NCBI RefSeq assembly: GCF_000349945.1
Contig: NC_020516.1
Span: 3,596,001-3,660,000 of the forward strand
Reading direction: 5' to 3'
Source: Azoarcus sp. KH32C
Lineage (GTDB): Bacteria > Pseudomonadota > Gammaproteobacteria > Burkholderiales > Rhodocyclaceae
Length of the DNA stretch: 64,000 nucleotides
Both the position numbers and the translations under genes were made by a program. The notes beneath the pieces were generated by a model. It was not told the DNA's origin, did no database searches, and was given only the letters and a program-made list of their open reading frames with translations. Below, piece by piece: positions 51,332 through 58,029 of this stretch. Each line of letters opens with the position of its first letter. Positions within the stretch are counted from its first letter, which is position 1.

Positions 51332-52285
51332 TTACTGCGCGCCGCGCTTGATCAGCCGGCGCAGGGTCTCGGCCAGACGCTGGGGCTCGAACTTGGGAAC
51401 GTATTCGTCGACGCCGACCGACTTGCCCAGTTGCTGATTGGACATGCCTGACAGCGAGGAATGCATGATCACAGGGATCCCGGTAAAGCGCGGATCGGAC
51501 TTGATCGACTTGGTCAGGATGTAGCCGTCCATCTCGGGCATTTCGACGTCGGTCAGCACGAGGCTGACGAGATCGCTCACCTGGCGCCCGGTCGACTGGG
51601 CGTGATGCGCCACCCGCTGCAGTTCCTCCCACGCGGCGCGCCCGTTGATCGAGCCCACGCCATGCACGCCCATTGCCTCAAGCGTGCGCTCGATCTGCTT
51701 GCGGGCGATCGATGAATCGTCGGCGAAATAGACGGCGGGCACGTCGCCTTCGATGGGCACGATGCTGCGGTAGAGATGCTGGTCTTCCTGAGGGGTCGTT
51801 TCGGCGAGGACCTTCTCGACGTCGAGCATCATGACGAGTTTGTTGTCGGCGAGTTCCGTTACCGCCGTCACCAGCCCGCCCATGTTCGCAGTGAGCATTT
51901 CGGGCGGCACGCGCATTTGCGACCAGTCAAGGCGCAGGATGGTGTCGACGGCCTCGACGAGGAAGCCCTGAGTGTGTCCGTTGTATTCGGTCACGATCAT
52001 GATGTCGCGCTTCACATCGGAGCCGACCCCGACATAGCGGCCGAGATCGACGACCGGAACCAGGACACCGCGCAGGCTCACCATGCCTTCGACCGATGAG
52101 GGCATCTCGGGTGCTGCGGTGATCGCGGGTGTGCGCATGACCTCGCGCACCTTGAACACATTGATCCCGAAGGTTTCGCGGCGCCCCGTGCGCTGATCCA
52201 CGCCAAGCGTGAATAGCAGGATCTCCAGCTTGTTGGTGCCGGCGAGGCGTGTGCGGGCATCGATGTTCTTCAGCAGTTCCGACAT
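51332..52285 (-). CDS. cheV: Chemotaxis coupling protein CheV (second of two)
   Basis: This 317-residue paralogue of the neighbouring CheV has a CheW-like domain with a longer insertion near residue 30 (GVDQRTGRRETFGINVFKV) and a full receiver with FADDSSIARKQ, LTDVEMPEMDG and VPKFEPQ. I chose the ATG at 52285 (MSELLKNIDARTRLAG) with GGAGAG upstream; an upstream ATG at 52348 adds 21 unconserved residues. It is 172 bp after cheB, so it may have its own promoter. Confidence 0.95.
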   Translation of the reverse strand: MSELLKNIDARTRLAGTNKLEILLFTLGVDQRTGRRETFGINVFKVREVMRTPAITAAPEMPSSVEGMVSLRGVLVPVVDLGRYVGVGSDVKRDIMIVTEYNGHTQGFLVEAVDTILRLDWSQMRVPPEMLTANMGGLVTAVTELADNKLVMMLDVEKVLAETTPQEDQHLYRSIVPIEGDVPAVYFADDSSIARKQIERTLEAMGVHGVGSINGRAAWEELQRVAHHAQSTGRQVSDLVSLVLTDVEMPEMDGYILTKSIKSDPRFTGIPVIMHSSLSGMSNQQLGKSVGVDEYVPKFEPQRLAETLRRLIKRGAQ

Positions 52286-52457
52286 TTCACTCTCCGCTGC
52301 GCGCGGCTGCATGTTGTTCCGGGCGGCGCAGGCGCGCCGCAGTGTCAATCCTGATAACGTCTGCGCCGGGAAATACTTGAGGCGCGATGCGGCAAATACC
52401 GACGTATGACCATTTTCGCATTATGGCGCAGTGGCGGATACCGTTTTCACACGGCGG

Positions 52458-53087
52458 CTAGCCATTACGCGTAGCGCCATGGCCCAGGTGCCGCAGAATC
52501 TGCTGCGCCACATCCTTGAGCGTAACGACCTCGCATGCTGCGCCGAGCAGCGCCGCTTCGCGCGGCATGCCGTACACGACGCAGGAATCGTGGTCCTGGG
52601 CGATCGTCCAGCCCCCCGCCTCGCGCATCTCCAACAGACCCCGGGCACCATCCTTGCCCATCCCGGTGAGCAATACTCCCACGGCCCCCGCCCCAACCGT
52701 TCGCGCCGCCGACGAAAACAGCACGTCGACCGAAGGGCGATGGCGGTTTACCGGCTCGGCGCGAGACAAGGAACACTGCAATCCGGTGGGCGACCGGACG
52801 ATCGAAAGGTGGGAATGCCCAGGGGCAATATAGACCGTGCCACCCTGGATCGACTCGCCGTCCTCGGCCTCCTTGACCTTCACGCTGCATAGGCCATCCA
52901 GGCGGCGGGCAAAGGCGCCTGTGAACATTTCGGGCATGTGCTGCACGATCAGCACCGGCGGAACGCTCGCCGGCAGGTCCGCGAGGACTTGCTTGATCGC
53001 CTCGGTTCCGCCGGTCGACGCACCGATGAAGATCACGCGACCTCCCCATGCGCCGCCATGCGCCGGACTCTTATACGTTCCCGGCAT
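52458..53087 (-). CDS. cheB: Protein-glutamate methylesterase CheB, catalytic domain only
   Basis: This 209-residue protein has only the methylesterase domain, with the catalytic Ser in IGASTGGTEA, His in VQHMPEMF and Asp in LLTGMGKDGA. Ordinary CheB is about 350 residues with an N-terminal receiver domain; none is encoded here, and the frame opens inside the end of cheR with a 17-base overlap. It removes methyl groups from, or deamidates, chemoreceptors. Without a receiver it cannot be activated by CheA phosphorylation in the usual way. Confidence 0.92.
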   Translation of the reverse strand: MPGTYKSPAHGGAWGGRVIFIGASTGGTEAIKQVLADLPASVPPVLIVQHMPEMFTGAFARRLDGLCSVKVKEAEDGESIQGGTVYIAPGHSHLSIVRSPTGLQCSLSRAEPVNRHRPSVDVLFSSAARTVGAGAVGVLLTGMGKDGARGLLEMREAGGWTIAQDHDSCVVYGMPREAALLGAACEVVTLKDVAQQILRHLGHGATRNG

Positions 53088-54045
53088 CGCTGCGTTGATA
53101 GACGGTCCGCCCCATCGAGCGGAACAGGTCGGCGGCGTGCATAAAGCTCTCGGAATGCCCCGCGAACAGGGCCCCTTCCTTGCGCAGGAGCGGCACGAAA
53201 CGCTTGAGGATCGCGTACTGCGTCGTCTTGTCGAAGTAGATCATCACGTTGCGGCAGAAAATCGCATCCAGCGGCCCCTGTACCGGCCAGCTCGAATCCA
53301 GCAGGTTGATGCGACGAAAGCTGATCAGCCGCTGCAACTCGGGACGCACGCGAACCTCGCCGTCTGGCACGCCGGCGCCGCGCACGAAGTAGCGCCGCAC
53401 GCGCTCGGGCGACAGGCGCAGGATCCGGTCGTCGCGATAGATGCCGCGTTCGCCATGCGACAGCACGCTGGTGTCGATGTCGCTTGCGAGGATCTGCACC
53501 GGAGGCGTCAGCGTGTCGAACGCCTCGCAGGCGGTGATCGCCAGCGAGTACGGTTCCTCGCCGGTCGAAGCCGCGCTGCACCAGATGCGGATCGTGCGCT
53601 TCTCCGCGATCTGCCGCATGCGTTCGGCCAGGATGTCGAAATGGTGCGCCTCGCGGAAGAAGGAGGTGAGATTGGTCGTCAGCGAATTGACGAAGGTTTC
53701 CCACTCCGCGCGGTCGCGCTCCAGCCGCGCCAGGTATTCGGCAAAGGTGCGGTCACCGCAGACGCGCAGACGGCGGGCCAGCCGGCTATACACCATGTCC
53801 TGCTTCGCCGGCGAAAGCACGATGCCGGCGTGTTCGTAGATCAGCTTGCGGATGCGTTCGAAATCGGCGCTCGTGAGTTCGAATTCGCGCACGCGATCTC
53901 CGGCGAGCGCGGCAGCGGCCGCAGAGGCCGCCATTGCCGCGAAGGTCAGCTCCGATGCCGTTCGCGGCGGCGTCGCCGTCTTGGGCCGCGCCGGCGTTTC
54001 CGGTGTGACGCTTTTCCCAAAGCGAGGGGGATCTCCCACAGCCAT
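53071..54045 (-). CDS. cheR: Chemoreceptor methyltransferase CheR, pentapeptide-binding type
   Basis: This 324-residue SAM-dependent enzyme methylates receptor glutamates. An Ala-rich N-terminal extension of about 40 residues precedes the helical domain (FERIRKLIYEHAGIVLSPAK). The SAM site is near IWCSAASTGEEPYSLA. The beta-subdomain segment YFVRGAGVPDGEVRVR resembles that of Salmonella CheR, which binds the receptor C-terminal pentapeptide. I chose the ATG at 54045, two bases after the hpt stop and after GGAGG. It overlaps cheB by 17 bases. Confidence 0.95.
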   Translation of the reverse strand: MAVGDPPRFGKSVTPETPARPKTATPPRTASELTFAAMAASAAAAALAGDRVREFELTSADFERIRKLIYEHAGIVLSPAKQDMVYSRLARRLRVCGDRTFAEYLARLERDRAEWETFVNSLTTNLTSFFREAHHFDILAERMRQIAEKRTIRIWCSAASTGEEPYSLAITACEAFDTLTPPVQILASDIDTSVLSHGERGIYRDDRILRLSPERVRRYFVRGAGVPDGEVRVRPELQRLISFRRINLLDSSWPVQGPLDAIFCRNVMIYFDKTTQYAILKRFVPLLRKEGALFAGHSESFMHAADLFRSMGRTVYQRSDAGNV

Positions 54046-54047
54046 GC

Positions 54048-54782
54048 TCAGATTTCCTCCCATTCCTGCTCAAGGCTGCGCCGTCCCGTTCCTGCGGACT
54101 TCACCTTCGGCAACGGGGCGCCTTCGCCCCGTCGCACGCGTCCCGCGCGCTCCAGGCCGGTTGCCAGTCCATGCGATCGTTCGGCGAGTGCCGGATCGTT
54201 GAGCAATTCAGCCATCTGCCGCTCGAACTGCAGCGCCGTCGACGCCGCGCGATCAGCGAGTTCCGCATGTTCGCGCGACAGTTGTTCCAGTCTCGTCATC
54301 ATCTGCTGCATATGCGCGGCAGTCTGCTGCAAGTTCACGACAGCGGTCTCGATCCGCCCTGCGGCCGCCTCCCCGCCCGTATCCGGGTGGCCGGCATCGA
54401 GCTTCAAGCCGTTCGGGTCTGCCGCGCAGGTTTGCACGGTCACGCCCATCATCTCCGTACCACAACGTCGCGCCGCAAGCTGTGCAGCCAGCACGGCCTG
54501 TGCATCGCAGCAAGTATCGAGTGCTGCAGCATCGAGCACGAGACGGCCCTGCCGGGCGAGGTCCAGTACGCCCGCCAAGGAACCCGCGCGGTCGCGCATT
54601 TCGTCGAAACCGAAAGTCGCACTGCCGCCCTTGATCGAGTGCGCACAACGGTAAGCTTCGGCAATGACATGCGCCCCGGCCTTGCCGCTGGCGATCTCGC
54701 GCAGGCAACGCTGGATGATGGCGAGGTGTTCGGCGACTTCGTCGAAGAACACTTCGCGGAATTCAGTCAGATCCAGGCCCAT
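54048..54782 (-). CDS. Hpt-domain protein with coiled coil and receptor-like C-terminus
   Basis: This 244-residue protein begins with an Hpt domain like CheA P1, with the phosphorylatable His48 in AYRCAHSIKGGSATFGF. Residues 80-135 look like a small mixed region with several Cys, and about 140-205 form a Gln/Glu/Leu-rich coiled coil. The chain then ends after a basic, Gly-rich linker in SLEQEWEEI. That end resembles the xWxxF/W pentapeptide that tethers CheR to receptors, though the last residue is Ile. No kinase domain is present. It is 13 bp after motB and two bases before cheR. Confidence 0.85.
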   Translation of the reverse strand: MGLDLTEFREVFFDEVAEHLAIIQRCLREIASGKAGAHVIAEAYRCAHSIKGGSATFGFDEMRDRAGSLAGVLDLARQGRLVLDAAALDTCCDAQAVLAAQLAARRCGTEMMGVTVQTCAADPNGLKLDAGHPDTGGEAAAGRIETAVVNLQQTAAHMQQMMTRLEQLSREHAELADRAASTALQFERQMAELLNDPALAERSHGLATGLERAGRVRRGEGAPLPKVKSAGTGRRSLEQEWEEI

Positions 54783-54795
54783 ATCGAACGCTCAT

Positions 54796-55857
54796 TCACC
54801 GGGGGGACGTGTCGTCCGCCCCATTCGGACGGGCGCCCCCCGGAAGGGGACGAATCTGCGGCCGCGCGCCTCCCGGCGGCGGCACAGCCGTTTGGCTCTC
54901 GATCTTGCCGCGCAAGGCCTCTTCGTCTAGGGGTGCATTTGCGCCGACGTCGATCAGGCCGCCTTGGGCACGTAGGGCCTCTTCGGTCTTGCGGTTCATC
55001 ACGACGATGCTGATCCGCCGGTTCGACGCGTCGTACAGGTCCTCTTTCTTGAACGGCACCGTTTCGGCGAGCCCGACGACGCGCGCCACGCGGGCAGGAT
55101 CGAGCCCGCCCGCGATCAGCTCCCGCCGCGATGCGTTGGCGCGATTCGCGGAGAGCTCCCAGTTCGAGAAACCCCGCTCGCCACCCGCGTAACGCGCGGC
55201 ATCGGTATGTCCGGACAGGCTGAGACGATTCGGCACGTCGTTGAGCGCCCGCCCGATCGCTCGCAACAGATCGCGCGTGTAGGGCAACAGTTCGTCGCTC
55301 GCGGAGTTGAACATCGGACGGTTCTTTTCGTCGACGATCTGGATGCGCAGGCCTTCGGAGGTGATGTCGATCAGGATCTGGTTACGGAAGGAGCGCAATT
55401 TCGGATCGGCCTCGACGATCGCCTCGATGCGCCCCTTCAGGTCTTCCAGGCGGGCACGCTCGCGCGCCGCGTCCATGCCTTCCTTGTCGCCGACATCGCG
55501 AAAGATTTCGCGCCCCTTCGCCGCGTCGAGGTTGATTGACCGCTTACCCTCGACTTCGCCGCGCTTGCGCTGCCCGAGCGAGCGCGTCAGATCCTCGCCA
55601 CCCCCCTGGATGATGCTCGAACTATCGCCCGAGCCGGTCCCGCCCTGGAACGACACCTTCAGCGGGTTCTGGAAATGGTCCGCAATGCCCTCGAGGTCGC
55701 CCTGTGCGGTCGAGCCGAGCAGCCACATCAGCAGGAAGAACGCCATCATCGCCGTCACGAAGTCGGCATAAGCGATCTTCCACGCGCCCCCATGGGCCGC
55801 CGCGGCGACCTTGTTGACGCGTTTGACGACGATTGGCTGCTGGGTATCGTCGCTCAT
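54796..55857 (-). CDS. motB: Flagellar stator protein MotB
   Basis: This 353-residue protein has one transmembrane helix containing the proton-binding Asp (KIAYADFVTAMMAFFLLMWL), a periplasmic plug and linker, and an OmpA-like peptidoglycan-binding domain (LSLSGHTDAARYAG, NWELSANRANASRRELI). It anchors the MotA/MotB stator to the cell wall. The region between helix and OmpA domain is Gly/Ser-rich, as usual. It starts 52 bp after motA. Confidence 0.96.
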   Translation of the reverse strand: MSDDTQQPIVVKRVNKVAAAAHGGAWKIAYADFVTAMMAFFLLMWLLGSTAQGDLEGIADHFQNPLKVSFQGGTGSGDSSSIIQGGGEDLTRSLGQRKRGEVEGKRSINLDAAKGREIFRDVGDKEGMDAARERARLEDLKGRIEAIVEADPKLRSFRNQILIDITSEGLRIQIVDEKNRPMFNSASDELLPYTRDLLRAIGRALNDVPNRLSLSGHTDAARYAGGERGFSNWELSANRANASRRELIAGGLDPARVARVVGLAETVPFKKEDLYDASNRRISIVVMNRKTEEALRAQGGLIDVGANAPLDEEALRGKIESQTAVPPPGGARPQIRPLPGGARPNGADDTSPR

Positions 55858-55909
55858 CGCCGCGTGGGCTCCATTTCAGATGCGAATATCACGTGCATCG
55901 ATCGAACCG

Positions 55910-56764
55910 TCAGCCCTTACGGCTCTTGATGTCCTGCTCGAGTTCCGAGAAGGTCGGACGTTCGGTCGAATACAGGACCTTGCGCCCGAATTCGACGGCG
56001 ACCTGCGGCGCATAGCCGTTCATGCTCGCGAGCAGCACGAGCTTGATACATTCGAACACCTTGCCGCTTTCCTCGACCCGCTGTTCGAGCTGGCCTGCGA
56101 TCGGCTGCACGAAACCGTACGACAGCAGAATACCGAGGAAGGTGCCGACCAGGGCGCCGCCGATCATCTTGCCGAGCACCGCCGGCGGTTGGCCCACGGA
56201 GCCCATCACGTTCACAACGCCCATGACCGCAACGACGATACCGAAGGCCGGCAGCGCATCGCCGGTCTTGGCCATGACGTGCGGCGCAATGTGGGCTTCC
56301 TGGTGGTGCGTATCGATCTCCTTGTCCATCAGGCCTTCGATCTCGAAGGCATTGAGGTTGCCGCCGACCATCATTCGCAGGTAGTCGGTGAGGAACTCGA
56401 CCGCGTGGTGATTCGAGGTCACGGTCGGATACTTGGAGAAGATCGGACTGGAGTCGGGATTGTCGACGTCGTTTTCGATCGACATCAGACCTTCCTTGCG
56501 GACCTTCGCGAGGATCTCGTAGAGCAGGCCAAGCAGATCCATGTACATCGCCTTGGTGTAGGGAGAGCCCTTGAACACCGACGGCAAGGCGCCCATGGTC
56601 GCCTTCACGGCCTTGGGTCCGTTGCCGGCAACGAAACCGCCGATCATCAGGCCGACGATGGCGAGATATTCCATCGGCACCCACAAGGCGCCGAGACTGC
56701 CGTGGACGGAATAGGTACCGACCGAAGCCGCAAGGATGACCAGATAGCCAATGATCAAAAACAC
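55910..56764 (-). CDS. motA: Flagellar motor stator protein MotA
   Basis: This 284-residue protein has four transmembrane helices and a cytoplasmic loop with charged residues that contact FliG. The segments MEYLAIVGLMIGGFVAGN and AFGIVVAVMGVVNVMGSVGQ are typical. The start codon is a GTG at 56764. It is the first gene of a long motility/chemotaxis run. A sigma-28-like promoter lies about 60-90 bp upstream, past the flhC terminator. Confidence 0.96.
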   Translation of the reverse strand: MFLIIGYLVILAASVGTYSVHGSLGALWVPMEYLAIVGLMIGGFVAGNGPKAVKATMGALPSVFKGSPYTKAMYMDLLGLLYEILAKVRKEGLMSIENDVDNPDSSPIFSKYPTVTSNHHAVEFLTDYLRMMVGGNLNAFEIEGLMDKEIDTHHQEAHIAPHVMAKTGDALPAFGIVVAVMGVVNVMGSVGQPPAVLGKMIGGALVGTFLGILLSYGFVQPIAGQLEQRVEESGKVFECIKLVLLASMNGYAPQVAVEFGRKVLYSTERPTFSELEQDIKSRKG

Positions 56765-56825
56765 CGGGTAGCCCCTGTCGATTCATCGATGCTCGGTGCA
56801 ACGTGCAGAGCAAAGTTCCGTGATT

Positions 56826-56852
56826 GTAACGTCACCGGATCGGGAAACTTGA
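56826..56852 (-). promoter_or_regulatory. Candidate sigma-28 (FliA) promoter of motA
   Basis: On the minus strand TCAAGTTT, 11 bases, then GACGTTAC resembles TAAAGTTT-N11-GCCGATAA: seven of eight bases match in the -35 part and five of eight in the -10 part. It lies between the flhC terminator and the motA start, where a class III promoter is expected. A TACAAT hexamer overlaps it and could be a sigma-70 alternative. Confidence 0.45.
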
Positions 56853-56860
56853 ATGCCAAA

Positions 56861-56893
56861 AAGGACAAAGGCCGCCTGCTTCCGCAGGCGGCC
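56861..56893 (-). terminator. Terminator between flhC and motA
   Basis: GGCCGCCTGC (56870-56879) and GCAGGCGGCC (56884-56893) form a perfect 10-bp stem with a 4-base loop. On the minus strand it is followed by TTTGTCCTTTTT. It separates flhDC transcription from the motA-cheA run. Confidence 0.9.
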
Positions 56894-56918
56894 CCCTGAA
56901 ACCGGAAACGGTGGAAAA

Positions 56919-57464
56919 TCAGCCGGCCGTTGCGAGCGCAGCCTTTGCGGCCCGCTTCGTCTTGCCCGCGCGAGACGGCATGTTGCACAGGCCGCAGACG
57001 AATTCGTGCGTCGGGTCGTAGGCATGCGCGACAAACTTGCCGCCGCAGGTCTTGCACGGAGCAAGCTGCAGCAGGTCGGCGTCGAAGAAGCGTACCAGCG
57101 TCCATGCGCGCGTCAGGCTGAGAACGGGTTCCGTGTCCTCGGCCTCGATGTGATCGAGGTAGAGGTGATAGGCCTTGAGGATGGACTCGAGCCCCTTGAG
57201 CGCGGTTTGCGTCTGGAAGAACGAGAAGAACGCCATGAACAACGACGCATGGACGTTCGGCTGCCAGGTCATGAACCAGTCGGTGGAAAACGGCAGCATC
57301 CCCTTCGGGGGCGACATGCCGCGGATTTCCTTGTAGATCTTCAGCAGACGTTCGCGGCTGAGCTTGGTCTCGGCCTCCAGCATCTGCATGCGCGCGCCCA
57401 GGCGCACCATCTCGGCTGCGCGTTGGATGTCTTCCGCTTCTTCGATGATGCTCTTGTTCTTCAT
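56919..57464 (-). CDS. flhC: Flagellar master regulator subunit FlhC
   Basis: This 181-residue protein binds DNA with FlhD as FlhD4C2 and turns on class II flagellar genes. Its zinc site is made by CKTCGGKF and CGLC near the C-terminus. The start at 57464 is six bases after GGAG; an ATG at 57470 directly abuts the GGAG and is less likely. It follows flhD by 50 bp and is ended by a strong terminator. Confidence 0.95.
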   Translation of the reverse strand: MKNKSIIEEAEDIQRAAEMVRLGARMQMLEAETKLSRERLLKIYKEIRGMSPPKGMLPFSTDWFMTWQPNVHASLFMAFFSFFQTQTALKGLESILKAYHLYLDHIEAEDTEPVLSLTRAWTLVRFFDADLLQLAPCKTCGGKFVAHAYDPTHEFVCGLCNMPSRAGKTKRAAKAALATAG

Positions 57465-57514
57465 CTTCATCTCCTTTACGCCGGTGCGACGGCACGGCGC
57501 GCCCGCAGCGCGGG

Positions 57515-57835
57515 CTATCCGGCCAGCCCCTTCACGGGTTTGCCCGCTGCGATGATGGCCGCATGCAGGCTGGAGCTGGTCGCATCCCTGCCTTTGCCGG
57601 CCAGCAGGCCGGTAAGCAGGGTGTCATCGAACCTGAACGTGGGCAGCAACATCTGGCTGTTGGCCATCTTGACCAGCTTGGCCGACGTCAGCCCTTCGAT
57701 CAGGTCGGCAATCTCATTGCCAATGCCAAGGCGGAACATCGCGGTTTCGCGGTCGCTGCGCAGCATCTGCTGCGCCAGCATCAGATAGGCGAGGTTCAGT
57801 TCCTGGATTTCTGCCTGAAAATCGGGCCGTTTCAT
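57515..57835 (-). CDS. flhD: Flagellar master regulator subunit FlhD
   Basis: This 106-residue helical protein pairs with FlhC. The family pattern is EIQELNLAYLMLAQQMLRSD and FRLGIGNEIADLI. I chose the ATG at 57835, which has GGGAG six bases upstream; an ATG at 57847 would add four residues. It is the first gene of flhDC, preceded by a 194-bp region with a large inverted repeat. Confidence 0.93.
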   Translation of the reverse strand: MKRPDFQAEIQELNLAYLMLAQQMLRSDRETAMFRLGIGNEIADLIEGLTSAKLVKMANSQMLLPTFRFDDTLLTGLLAGKGRDATSSSLHAAIIAAGKPVKGLAG

Positions 57836-57961
57836 TAATGCTCCCATTCAGGGACAAGCGCGCCAAAGTTAAAGTTATTTGTTAGGAAATGCAAGTAAAG
57901 CGCCGTAAACTATTGTTGCGTCGGCACAACGGGCTATCCCTTACTGCTAGCAAGGTTTTGT

Positions 57962-57997
57962 TGTCAAACGAGTAAACCGGATTCATATACTCGTTTG
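57962..57997. promoter_or_regulatory. 10-bp inverted repeat in the flhDC upstream region
   Basis: CAAACGAGTA (57965-57974) and TACTCGTTTG (57988-57997) are perfect inverted repeats with a 13-bp centre. The flhD-proximal arm continues into TTGACA on the minus strand (57967-57962), a perfect -35 hexamer, although the -10 at normal spacing is poor. The site lies about 130-160 bp before the flhD ATG. It could be an operator for an activator or repressor of flhDC. No T-run follows, which argues against a terminator of the upstream gene. Confidence 0.55.
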
Positions 57998-58029
57998 TCA
58001 TCCATGCTGATTTCAGGCGTCTCGCGCGT

